This document shows positions 24,040 to 33,435 of a stretch of 50,000 bases of DNA, in pieces (the first letter of the stretch is position 1; every line of letters starts with the position of its first letter). The notes under the pieces were generated by a model, which saw only the letters and a program-made list of their open reading frames with translations, did not search any database and was not told the DNA's origin. Made by a program: the position numbers and the translations under genes. Location of the stretch: the NCBI GenBank assembly GCA_030141605.1, contig JAQGDQ010000247.1, forward strand, positions 42,501 through 92,500, written 5' to 3'. Source of the stretch: Tubiluchus corallicola. Lineage: Eukaryota; Priapulida; Priapulimorpha; Priapulimorphida; Tubiluchidae.

Positions 24040-24715
24040 TGTATTTTACTAGAACGTAGGGCTCTGGAGTTACTATGCTGTATTTTGTTAGAACGTAGGG
24101 CTCTGGAGTCACTATGTTGTATTTTGTTAGAACATAGGGCTCGGGAGTCACTATGCTGTATTTTGTTAGAACGTAGGGCTCTGGAGTCACTATGCTGTGT
24201 TTTGTTAGAACGTAGGGCTCTGGAGTCACTATGCTGTGTTTTGTTAGAACGTAGGGCTCTGGAGTCACTATGCTGTGTTTTGTTAGAATATAGGGCTCTG
24301 GAGTTACTATGCTGTATTTTGTTAGAACGTAGGGCTGTGGAGTCACAAATGTAGGGCTCTGGAGTCACTATGCTGTATTTTGTTAGAACGTAGGGCTCTG
24401 GAGTTACTATGCTGTATTTTATTTGAACGTAGGGCTCTGGAGTCACTATGCTGTATTTTGTTGGAACTTTGGGCGCTATCTCGTGACTGTTAGAACATGA
24501 GGCTCTAGATTCACAGTCAGTCTTGCATTTTGGTAGAATGCGGGACTTTGGACTAACCGTTTTGTGATTGATAGAACATGTAGTTCTGGGTTCACTGTGC
24601 TGTATTTTGGTAGAACGTCCTGCTCTGGATTAACTGTCTCCTGATTGGTAGAACATGGGGCTCTGGATTCATTGTTTCGTGATTTAGTAGAACGTGGGGC
24701 TATGGATTCATTATC
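24040..24715. repeat. 39-bp minisatellite with decayed flank
   Basis: The unit reads GTAGGGCTCTGGAGTCACTA then TGCTGTATTTTGTTAGAAC, 39 bp. About ten well-conserved copies run from 24052 to about 24476 and one copy near 24345 is truncated. Increasingly divergent copies continue to about 24715 (TAGAACATGGGGCTCTGGATTCA and similar). Because 39 is divisible by three, several frames stay open: the minus-strand 13-residue period contains TPEPYV. I see no promoter, splice sites or unique coding flank, so I do not call it a gene. Confidence 0.9.
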
Positions 24716-24899
24716 TTATTCCTGACTATGTCCCTGCAACGTCATCCTGCTTTTAACAAGCTTCTTAAGAGGGTTTGAGCAATTTTTTGGTACAGCCTGG
24801 TCTTATTTGCTCGCATTTAAGGAGAAATCGGAAATAGAAAAAATCATTGGTTCATTCCTTCATTACTCAATTAATGTACTCGAGTATTAGTTCGTTCGT

Positions 24900-25078
24900 T
24901 CACTTCATTCATTCATTCATTTACGCATTAATTAATTAATCAATCAATCAATTAATTAATTAATTAATTAATTAATTAATTAATTAATTCATTCATTCAT
25001 TCATTCATTCATTCATTCATTCATTCATTCATTCATTCATTCATTCATTCATTCATTAACTCATTCATTCATTCTTTC
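24900..25078 (+). repeat. (ATTA)n/(ATTC)n tetranucleotide array
   Basis: ATTAATCA units, then about 45 bp of ATTA, then about 85 bp of ATTC lie in direct succession. The array fades into ATTCTTTCATTTACTC. Confidence 0.93.
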
Positions 25079-25744
25079 ATTTACTCATTTGTTAAATAAG
25101 TAGTTGGTTTAGTTGTCCATTCATTCATCAATTCAGTAGTTTAAGAATCATATAAAACAATTATGACCGAATTAACGTGTCACTGTCTTAATAAAATGGC
25201 CGAAATATTATTAGGAAATTATTTTTGTTTTGCGCAAAAGAATCACAGTTTTAATACAAAATTTTGCTGCACGTGTTGTGCAATGTCACTTTTTCTGTGA
25301 CCATGATGATAAAATAACGCGGAAGCAAAAAAGCAAAGTGCAGATACAGCTTTACAATCACAGCATGATAGTCACCTCTTGCACCTCCTACGTACCTACT
25401 CAGAACATGATTTGGGTGCAGAAAGGACAACTGACAAGCGTGAATGTCCATAAATGTTATGTAATGAACTCGTTTGTCATTTACAGGGAGCACTAGGGTC
25501 TCCAGGGTTTGGGTCAAAATACAGCAGGAGTACAGAATACAGAGTACAGCTCAATGCTTTAATCAACTACGAACAGCGCATTATAATTTTTTATACAGTT
25601 TATTGCATTTCAGAAAGTCGTTTCGTTCCCAACTCTTCGTATAATCCAAGGGACAATTCGGAAAGAAAAGCAGTATGAAATTTTCCACAAAATTTGTGAC
25701 AACTAAGTGTTATCACGATTATGTACATTTTAGTGTGTTATAAC
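25079..25744. other. unique non-coding stretch
   Basis: There are short overlapping frames on both strands at 25230-25517 without motifs. No repeat is seen. Confidence 0.45.
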
Positions 25745-26190
25745 CACAACAGACATTGAAGTTTATTTAACACATTATTATTAGTACTACACAAAAATTC
25801 ATAGTTATTATTAAACAAAGGAGACTTATAAAAAAATAAATTAAATAACTTACTTTTTTCTGGCAAATTTCGAATGCGTGCTTTGCGTTAAAGATCGCCA
25901 TGTTTCGCGTCTTTGGCGCGAGTGAGCGAGAATGACGTACGAGGTACAGAAAGCGTCTTTGGTTACCGATGTCTGTGTTTCAATCCTTGGCGACCACGTG
26001 ACTGTACTCATAACGTCATTCGTCTTGCGCAACGAAAATGGTGGTTGTTCAAATACAATACTGCCAACAACGAAGTGATAAAACACCAAAGTTTTACAGT
26101 AAGTTTACAACGAAATATTCGTAATGTGAGTAAGACTTTAAGTTGTAAAAGCTTATATTATAGTGAGGGCTTAGTTTGACTTTAATATAA
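25745..26190. mobile_element. inverted-repeat family R3, copy 1
   Basis: This copy matches 32980-33435 over about 440 bp in the same orientation, best across GAGTGAGCGAGAATGACGTA (about 25920-25939) and TTGGCGACCACGTGACTGTA (about 25987-26006). It is internally self-complementary: GAATGACGTACGAGGTAC near 25930 faces the reverse complement of GTACTCATAACGTCATTC near 26004. Weaker pairing runs outward through GCGCGAG/TTGCGC and CCATG/CCACCATTTT. There is no intact coding frame. I infer a MITE-like element. Confidence 0.6.
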
Positions 26191-26856
26191 ATTGTCACCT
26201 AATAAAATATGTAGAAATAAACTCGCTTTAAAGAAGTCCCAATCATTTGGGTGCTCCTATTTTGAACGCTTATTCTTCCACCAATGACGTTGTCTATCGG
26301 GCGAAGAAAAGCAACTCACTGTCAATTTCTGTCAATGGTATAAAAAAGTTAAAAAAAATAGATGAAAAGTTTTTATACGAACATTAGGTAAAACTGCAAA
26401 AGTTTGAATTAGTTTAAGTAGCTCACAGAAAGCTACGATGCACTTATGAAAAGTCACGAAGTTTAAAAGTTCCGTCATAATTTTGAAGTGTTACCAGTTG
26501 CGTCATAATTTTGAAGTGAATGGCGATTACCACCGAGGCTAGATTTTTCTGTAAGTGGTAACAGTAAATAAACCAAAGTACTAAAAATTTGCCTTGTCTT
26601 TTCCAAAATGCCTTGTTTTATTCCTTTAAATAAAGTGCCACGTCAGACGCGCGCTTTAGGTTGTCATTTCGGTCTGAGCACTCGTGTACATAAGCTAACT
26701 TGACCCGATCCTAGCTTAGACATAAAACCATTGTATCACTTTCCAAAGTCTTCAGCTGAAGGCCTATCGTTAAACAATATAGAAGGTTTAGCAGTTTTTC
26801 GTCAGTAGTAGGATTTATACCATTGACACCGAAAAAAGGGAAGCCTGGTCATTTTC

Positions 26857-26892
<36 letters not shown>

Positions 26893-28084
26893 TATTTTTA
26901 TATTTCATTTTCGTTAAACGAGATCTAATGGCGATTTCTACTGAGTCGAAAACTATCATGTGTTTTATGTATAGCGCTGTAGTGGCTTTGAACGATTAAC
27001 CGTTTTAAACTGAATATAGTATGGAATGAGAAGCACTGGGTTTGTCGCTTGTTGAATTTCTTTCTGCCAAACTGCCTGAATATATATCGTTTAGAACACC
27101 AATTAGCATTGCCATGGATTCATTTGGTGAATATGTTCAGAATGCCATTTAGTGACGCCACGGAATCCGTTTTGCGGCCAAAATGTAGAATAAAAGAAGT
27201 TAATTCATTGTGGAATCACAGTACATAAACCGGCTACATAAACGTGAACATCGAAAACCAGCATGAGAAAGAGACTGGATTCACGGTGAAAAAGACCTAT
27301 TTATAAGGATACATCGCAAGCGCGTAAGTCAATAAGCAGTAGTTCAGCGGTTCCATTTTTGCTTGTGTCTTTTATTGTCAAGCGATGTTGTTATGCGACC
27401 AATTTTACTCAAACTCTTTACCGTTTAACTGAGCAAATTTATTGTAAACTTTTCCTTTAATAAAGCTCAAAACCAGCTAAGAAAAGAACAATTTCACGGG
27501 TAAAACAGATAATGTAAGTAAAGCCTATTCATCACTATTAACGTCTGAAAATCAAATTGAGCAATTGAGCGCAAGAATCTAATTCAGTGTCGTAGAAGAA
27601 TACCCAAAGGCCGGTTCACAAGTGCCCAAGGGTCTACTGCTTTGAAGTGTAGGACAGCCGTGAAGCGTACGCGTCTCTGCCTTTCTCGTTTTCTTTGTCA
27701 AACTTCATTAAGCAACCGGCTTACATCTAGCGGTTGAAATTACGCTGTTTTACTGCTATTGTTGCAATTATCTATGGTTCTGTCTGCATTTAACTATGGT
27801 TCTTCTACTGACCTACATTCTATAGCGTCTACACTTTATTGTCTGCGATGTCTCATACGCCCGCCTGCCGTCTTTTGTTTGACAGAATGCGTTCCACCCC
27901 TCGTTCTAAACTTGCATCGATCATTAAATTTTATGCTTCCCGTTTTTTCGTCATTTCCTGGGCCATTTTACTTTTATTTGTTACTTTTCCACATTTTTTT
28001 CTCCACTTCTGCTTTCACTGCCTACACGTCTATAGACAATCATACCTTGTGTTAGGTTAAGCTGTTAATCGTCGTCGTTTTTCT
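26191..28084. other. unique non-coding stretch
   Basis: No gene was recognised. The stretch holds a short (TTA)n tract at 26860-26892. The blocks at 26930-27330 and 27590-27740 are of complex composition and could be regulatory. GCGTCATAATTTTGAAGTG occurs twice near 26473 and 26502 (29-bp spacing). Confidence 0.45.
26860..26892 (+). repeat. short (TTA)n tract
   Basis: About 30 bp of TTA repeats. Confidence 0.85.
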
Positions 28085-28450
28085 TTCTGTTTGTTTGGTC
28101 TGTCTTTCTTTCTCTACCTCCTTTTCTCTTTCTCACTCTCTCTCTCTGTCTCTCTCTGTCTCTCTCTCTCTCTCGTTCTCATTCTCTGTGTCTCTTCTCC
28201 TTCTGTTTTTCGTTCTCTCTTGCCCTCTTCTTCCTGTCCCCTTTTCTTTCTGACATTTCGATTCTGTTTCTTTTTTCGTTCTCTCTCTCTCTCTCTTTCT
28301 CTCTCTCTCACTCTCGTTCTCAGTAACTGTGTCTCTCCCCCTCTCTCTGCTTTTTCTGTTTTTCGTTCTCTCTTTTCCTCTTTTCTTACCCCTTTCCTTT
28401 CGGACTTTTCGTTTCTGTTTCTTTCTCTCGTCTTCTCACTCTGTTTCTGT

Positions 28451-28513
<63 letters not shown>

Positions 28514-28620
28514 CTCTTCCAATCTCTTTTCTCTCTCTCTTTCTTTCTGCCTTTTCTCTTTTTTCTCGCTTCTATCATCTCTTTTTTTCTATTTACCCAT
28601 CTCTTTCTCGTTTATGTAAT
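28085..28620 (+). repeat. polypyrimidine tract containing a duplicated segment of about 150-170 bp
   Basis: Between CT runs, a complex segment (CTCGTTCTC...GTGTCTCT...TTCTGTTTTTCGTTCTCTC...TTTC-GACAT/GACTTTTCG) occurs at about 28170-28290 and again at about 28312-28440. The Ser/Leu/Phe frames on the plus strand and Arg/Glu frames on the minus strand are artefacts of composition. Confidence 0.85.
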
Positions 28621-28895
28621 CACTTTCATCTCATTTCTCTCGCTATCGGTTCTAAATACAGTTTTTTGTGAGATGAACTTATTCCAATTTTTGTTGGTTC
28701 ACAGTGGTAAAAATTCATGTTTCAAACTGTATAATTGTACGACATTGTTATAAACTCATACTAAATGTACTGTGCATAGATATCAAAGATATGGCAATCG
28801 AACTTAAATGAATTGAAAATGCCAGGCAGTGAATAATACACAATAGACCACACAGAGAGTGAAAATTTATTCAGATTATAAGAGGAGAGATATGA
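28621..28895. other. linker without features
   Basis: I see nothing assignable. Confidence 0.4.
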
Positions 28896-28940
28896 CTGGA
28901 ACTCGGGGTTAGCAACGGGGCAAGTAAACACCAGTCAAAG

Positions 28941-29150
28941 ATGAGAAATAATCAACGCAATCATGGTAATTTCTCCTACCCAGTTGCGCGTCTGAGGAGG
29001 TCAAAGAAAAAACTGACAAAGAAAATTTCGATAACTGGTCTAGATAATGCTAACCATGGTTTGTCTAATAGTATTGCCAATAATAAGCCTAACAGTTCAG
29101 TGCCCGACGAAAATGCACTAATAAGTTCCACTTTGCAGTTGAGACGTTGA
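28941..29150 (+). CDS. unrecognised 69-codon ORF, basic and Asn/Ser-rich
   Basis: A true ATG opens a 69-codon frame, and the same frame is open upstream back to about 28896. The predicted peptide has a basic cluster (RLRRSKKKLTKK, residues about 17-28) that resembles a nuclear-localisation signal, then an Asn/Ser-rich tail, and ends LQLRR before TGA. Composition is balanced and unlike the repeat shadows nearby. I recognise no domain, see no convincing splice acceptor or donor, and cannot exclude chance or a transposon relic. Confidence 0.2.
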   Translation: MRNNQRNHGNFSYPVARLRRSKKKLTKKISITGLDNANHGLSNSIANNKPNSSVPDENALISSTLQLRR

Positions 29151-29334
29151 AGTGCAATTATTGTAGGCGTTCCAGGCGATATGGTTGGAGACTAAAACAG
29201 GAAACAATATAAGTAGGTACTGCAGGTCTTAAATCTGCATGGAAAACAAGATAAAGAAAATGGAAGAAGAAGAAAGGGTTGAATACAGATGTTAGTTTGA
29301 CAGGTTTGAAAATGAGACGGCGTGAGGGAGGGAG

Positions 29335-29484
29335 GTAGGTAGGTAGAGAGAGACACAGAAAGAGAAAGAGAGAGAGAGAGACAGCGAAAAAGAAAGAGAG
29401 AGAGAGGGAGAAAGAGAGAGAAGAGAGAGAGAACGAGAAAGACAAAGAAAGAGAAAGAAAGGGAGAGAGAAGGGAGAGAGAAGG

Positions 29485-29556
<72 letters not shown>
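29335..29556 (-). repeat. (GA)n array with GGTAGGTAGG lead
   Basis: GGGAGGGAGGTAGGTAGGTA at 29327-29346 is followed by about 210 bp of GAGA/GAAAGA. Read on the minus strand, CCTACCTACCTCC next to CT matches the CT-core element at 10420 and 16828, so this may be a third, inverted core fragment. Confidence 0.85.
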
Positions 29557-29558
<2 letters not shown>

Positions 29559-29990
29559 AAATGATGAGAAAGCAAAATAGGGTAAAAGTTAAAAGTGTCA
29601 CACATAACAAGTTTGCAGTTATCACTTACTACTTTAACAAATCTTTATTATCTGTGCGGAATTTTCACCTGAACGTCACAAAAATGAACAACCTGCTTAC
29701 TTAATCATCCATCAGCAGATTCACAATGCTGAATGTCAGCATATTAAAACTTTCACACCTTGATTGGCTGATTCGAGAATAATAGAAGACCCAGTTTTAA
29801 TCTCCTGTTGCTGTGAGACTGTAGAATATTTTCATAATTGTTAACAATGCATGCTGTGTATGCGATCAACAGTTATCAAATCAGTTCAAAAGTGAATCTA
29901 TTTTAATCCTCACGTTTCGGAAGACTGTAGAGTACTCTTTTTACACAATTAAATAAAGCACAACATTATTTTGTGGACTTGTTACCTTAA
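29557..29990. other. unique non-coding stretch
   Basis: I found no gene or repeat. Minus-strand translation shows no continuation of the reverse-transcriptase relic at 30000-30300. Confidence 0.4.
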
Positions 29991-29999
29991 CAGTCTTTA

Positions 30000-30300
30000 T
30001 AATAATGAATTAGGAGACGAAAAAGAACAAACTAGTCATCAGCATAAGCACTTGTATTGAAATCAAAAATGAAAAGAAGGTATTTGATGTAGATAGGAAA
30101 AAGCAGCGGTCCTATGGTTGGTCCTTGTAGTAGACCTTAATATAGTTAAAAAAACAGCAGTCCTGTGGTGGACCCTTGTGGTAGCTTAGATGCGGCACGA
30201 AAAAGCGGAGCTCCTATGCTGGATCCTTGTGATAGACCTTAATATAGATAAGAAAATGTAGTGGTCCTATGGTATATATTTGAGATACACTGTAGTTTGA
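30000..30300 (-). pseudogene. non-LTR reverse-transcriptase relic with tandem 51-bp motif repeats
   Basis: On the minus strand, one frame holds QGPTIGPLLF, then IYIKYL, then AYADD (about 30034-30020) followed by a stop. This order matches the conserved LINE reverse-transcriptase blocks (QGS-x-GPLLF-x-IYIND-L and the catalytic Y/F-A-D-D). Upstream in the same frame the QGS block recurs as LPQGSTTGLLFF and LSQGSSIGAPLF, exactly 51 bp (17 codons) apart (markers at 30111, 30162, 30213). A fourth copy at 30266 is 53 bp away and frameshifted. Two in-frame stops lie between copies, so the relic is dead. Other RT blocks are not found. Confidence 0.65.
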
Positions 30301-30322
30301 ATTCTGTGCCAACATAATAATT

Positions 30323-30465
30323 ATATATATATATATATATATAATTATTATTATTATTACGTATAAAAATATACACTTTACAAAGATAAAGATGTTAGTA
30401 AAACAGGCAATGCGATGTTACTAACATCGCATTACCTATTTTACTAACATCCTTATCTTTGTAAA

Positions 30466-30499
<34 letters not shown>

Positions 30500-30500
30500 T
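30323..30500. mobile_element. near-perfect palindrome flanked by (AT)n
   Basis: The 44-bp arm at 30377-30420 pairs with 30422-30465 at 41 of 44 positions around a single central base at 30421 (GATGTTA-C-TAACATC). (AT)n runs flank both sides at about 30325-30343 and 30470-30497, extending potential pairing. No coding capacity. It looks like a small foldback element or an (AT)n-targeted insertion. It could also be a recent inverted duplication. Confidence 0.75.
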
Positions 30501-32560
30501 ATGTATGTATGTCTATATTTCACAGGAGCCTATGGCAAGCAATAAGTTACTTTGGAAGGTAAAGGGCGACACTGCTTTTCCTTTCAAAAAGGAGCACAAA
30601 CATTCAAATAATTTTTGGTCCATAGAAGTTTCTTTGACACAAAAGTAGCTATTGATTTGTGGCGGGAAATAGCAGAAACTTTGTGTTTTGGCCACTGGCT
30701 TTATAAACTGTCCCCCTATCTGCCAAGTGTTTTAAATTATACTTTTCGTAGTAAAATGGATTTTTTTTTCAATATTCGTAAGTTCTTGAATAATTTGCTT
30801 CCATTCAAATTGTTTTATTGCCTGAAATTTAGAGTTTTGAGTCGTTTTATATTTATGCTAGATAGATACTTAGAGATGCCGTGCTTTTATGTGTTCCGTT
30901 TCTATAGCTTTCTTGTGGCAAGTGTATAATTGTAGCATTTTACTGTTTTATTTTTGGGGCGCTCAGTCTGCCATCATCATCATCATCATCATCTAGCGCC
31001 AGACCAATTTTACTGACAATAAAGAGAATAGGAAAACGAATAAACCTTCGTACGTAAACAAAACCGACCCTTGTTATTTGCAAGTAATTTATAAGTTTTG
31101 TAAGCTACTATAAACATAATATCGTATCTAACCTCATCTATATTAAATTTAATGATTTTATTTGGCAAATTTGATAATTAGCGCACGTCCTTGAAATTTT
31201 GGCGACACAAACCTTGCTTAGATTAACCCTTTGTGCACGAATCATGCGTGATTATCAGCTATGCAACAATAGTCATCTTTGCCTCATTGCCTATATACAC
31301 AAAGGGAATATTAGTTATGATTACCGGAAATTAGCAACAAACACTTAAAGGAGTCGACATTGCCACTTATACAGCATTATTATTTTCACAAGTTCAAGGG
31401 ATGAGCTAATCCTAACCCTAATCCTCTACATCTTGAAGTTTTTGGCTGCTTGACTGATCGTAGTTTTCTACAGCAGTTTTGCTTGGATGGTTTATAAATA
31501 AACAAACTGCACATCTTAGAAATTTCTATTCCCACCGGAACGCCTAAGGGCGTGACCTTCTTTACAATCTCTACCTCTTTCAAATAACCGTTATCTCGCC
31601 CGGTTTTATGACAAAAGATATTTTTATATTTATTTTATGACATCGCAACCACATCTGCTATAAGCAATGACGACCAAACCTGTATGCTACGAAGGACAAA
31701 GTTATTAATGTACAGTTACAGCACAATAAACACAATTAAATGCAAAACATTTTCCTGTTCGCGTTTGCCGGATCAAGCTTGCAATTTTTGCTTGATCAGC
31801 ATTGCGTTGCAACATCAATCCTTATCTTTTACCGTGCGTATTGATTAGTAATGCATATTTTCCATGTTATTATAATTGTAGTAATGCGCATGGAAATAGT
31901 TTGCTAGTTTATAAAATACTTGACCTCATTTTTAATAACTCACTTCTTCCTCTTGTTTGTTTTCATTTGATTAAATTAAATTAATTCATTATCGTTACTA
32001 TCATAAATCTGTTTATTGAATCTTTTATTTCTTTTAATAGGCCCGTGTTAATAAGTTATCGTCTAACAATAAGCCAACATTGATAATTATTGGTTATATC
32101 TGATAAAACACTCAAAAAGTAAATGCAGTAATAGCAAACCATTCGGTCACTCGCTACTCACAGATAACAAATAACAAACTCCTTTCAATACACAAACAAA
32201 CAAATTGATTAACCCATCAAATAATCGATAATGGCCATATGATAAACACAATCAATTGACTTTCTAACCTCTCATGGTTGTTACCTAGTTAATAACATAA
32301 AAGTATGTAAACAAATTTGATCACGAACAGAGAGGTATTTGTCCTGCTTCCCTGGTGATACCATAATGACGTTTAGCTGAACGTTTTTGCTTGTTTACTG
32401 AATAATTGTCAATAACCCAGTGTTTTAGCCAAGTGTAACTTTCACTAACAGGGTTAAGGAAACGTTTGCTTTGCACAAAGATAACCTCAGTGTAACATAA
32501 TTATAATGACAGTAAACTAAAGAAGCTTATAGTCATCTGCAGGTTCACATGTATTGAAGC
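30501..32560. other. unique non-coding stretch
   Basis: No gene was recognised. It includes a 20-bp (ATC)n tract at 30970-30991. ATTACCGGAAATTAGC lies at 31319 and a short telomere-like CCTAACCCTAATCC at about 31410-31423, which resembles the edge and core words of the elements at 1.2-1.46 and 45.1-45.3 kb. The 104-codon frame at 30615 does not start with ATG and matches nothing I know. Confidence 0.45.
31980..32560. promoter_or_regulatory. enhancer-like block of homeodomain and forkhead cores
   Basis: A repeat-free block is dense in TTGATTAA, CGATAATGG and GTAAACAAATTTGATC (forkhead-like, about 32308), and in palindromic ATAATTAT words. This is suggestive only, since AT-rich sequence makes such words common. 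Confidence 0.18.
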
Positions 32561-32979
32561 TTATGAATTGCTCCATCTATTGGCCAAAACTATAAATGTG
32601 GGCATTTTTATACGGTTTTGCTCCAATATTTTATGGATTTAAAGAAAAAAATCACTTGATATTATGCAAGCAGGGGTTTGCAGCAGCAAAATTTTGCAAC
32701 AATGGAGCTTTTCAACAAAGTTCAACTATTTTTCTTTCTGTGAGAACTTGCTCCTGTAATAACCATACCAGCCGTTTCACCCTAATTATTTTTCTAAATC
32801 TTGTTTTTGAGTCACAAAGGTGCATTTTTGTGCCTGTACAGTTCCAGTCCATTTAATATGTATAGTCTTGAACTTGGGCAGTAGTTGCTAATACAAAAGG
32901 AGACCGCCGTCTCTTGGAAACCTGTTGATTCGGAACAAATTTGGAAATGCTTGAAATGCGATTTAAAGGCCTACGTAAC

Positions 32980-33435
32980 CTCAACAGACACTGAATTTTT
33001 TTAAACACATTATCATGATTACACAAATAATTCATAGTTATTACTAAACAAAAGAAACTCATAAATTAAATAACTTCCCTTTTTCTGCCGAATTTCGAAC
33101 GCGTGCATTACCGTAAAGACCACCATGTTTCGTTTGGCGCGAGTGAGCGAGAATGACGTACGAAGTACAGAAAGCGTCTTTGGTTACCGATGTTTGTTTA
33201 GCAATCCTTGGCGACCACGTGACTGTACTCATAACGTCATTCGTCTTGCGCAAAAAATGGCGGTTCTTGAAATTTAATACCGCTAACAGTGAAGTGATAA
33301 AAAATCAAAAGAAACAAGTTTATAATAAAGTTTTATCAGTACGTTTTTAATAAAATAAATTTAATAGGTACAATCACAGAAGGATTTTAAGTTGTAAATG
33401 CTTATATTATATCGAGGGTCTAGTTTGGCGTTAAT
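32980..33435. mobile_element. inverted-repeat family R3, copy 2
   Basis: This copy matches 25745-26190 in the same orientation, with small indels. Conserved cores are GAGTGAGCGAGAATGACGTA (about 33142-33161) and GGCGACCACGTGACTGTACT (about 33210-33229). The self-complementary arms are clearer here: ACCGTAAAGACCACCATG near 33109 faces the reverse complement of AATGGCGGTTCTTG..TACCGC near 33258-33286. Both copies keep the central E-box CACGTG. Confidence 0.6.

Noticed and set aside
24003-24446. 147-codon minus-strand ORF with a 13-residue repeat
   Set aside because: It is explained by a 39-bp minisatellite. Copies past 24476 decay with stops and indels, and no gene structure is seen.
24040-24715. 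CRISPR-like array
   Set aside because: The 39-bp units are contiguous without variable spacers, and the window is eukaryotic.
30615-30929. 104-codon ORF next to the palindrome
   Set aside because: It begins with TTG, is AT-rich and hydrophobic by composition, and shows no RT, endonuclease or transposase motif.
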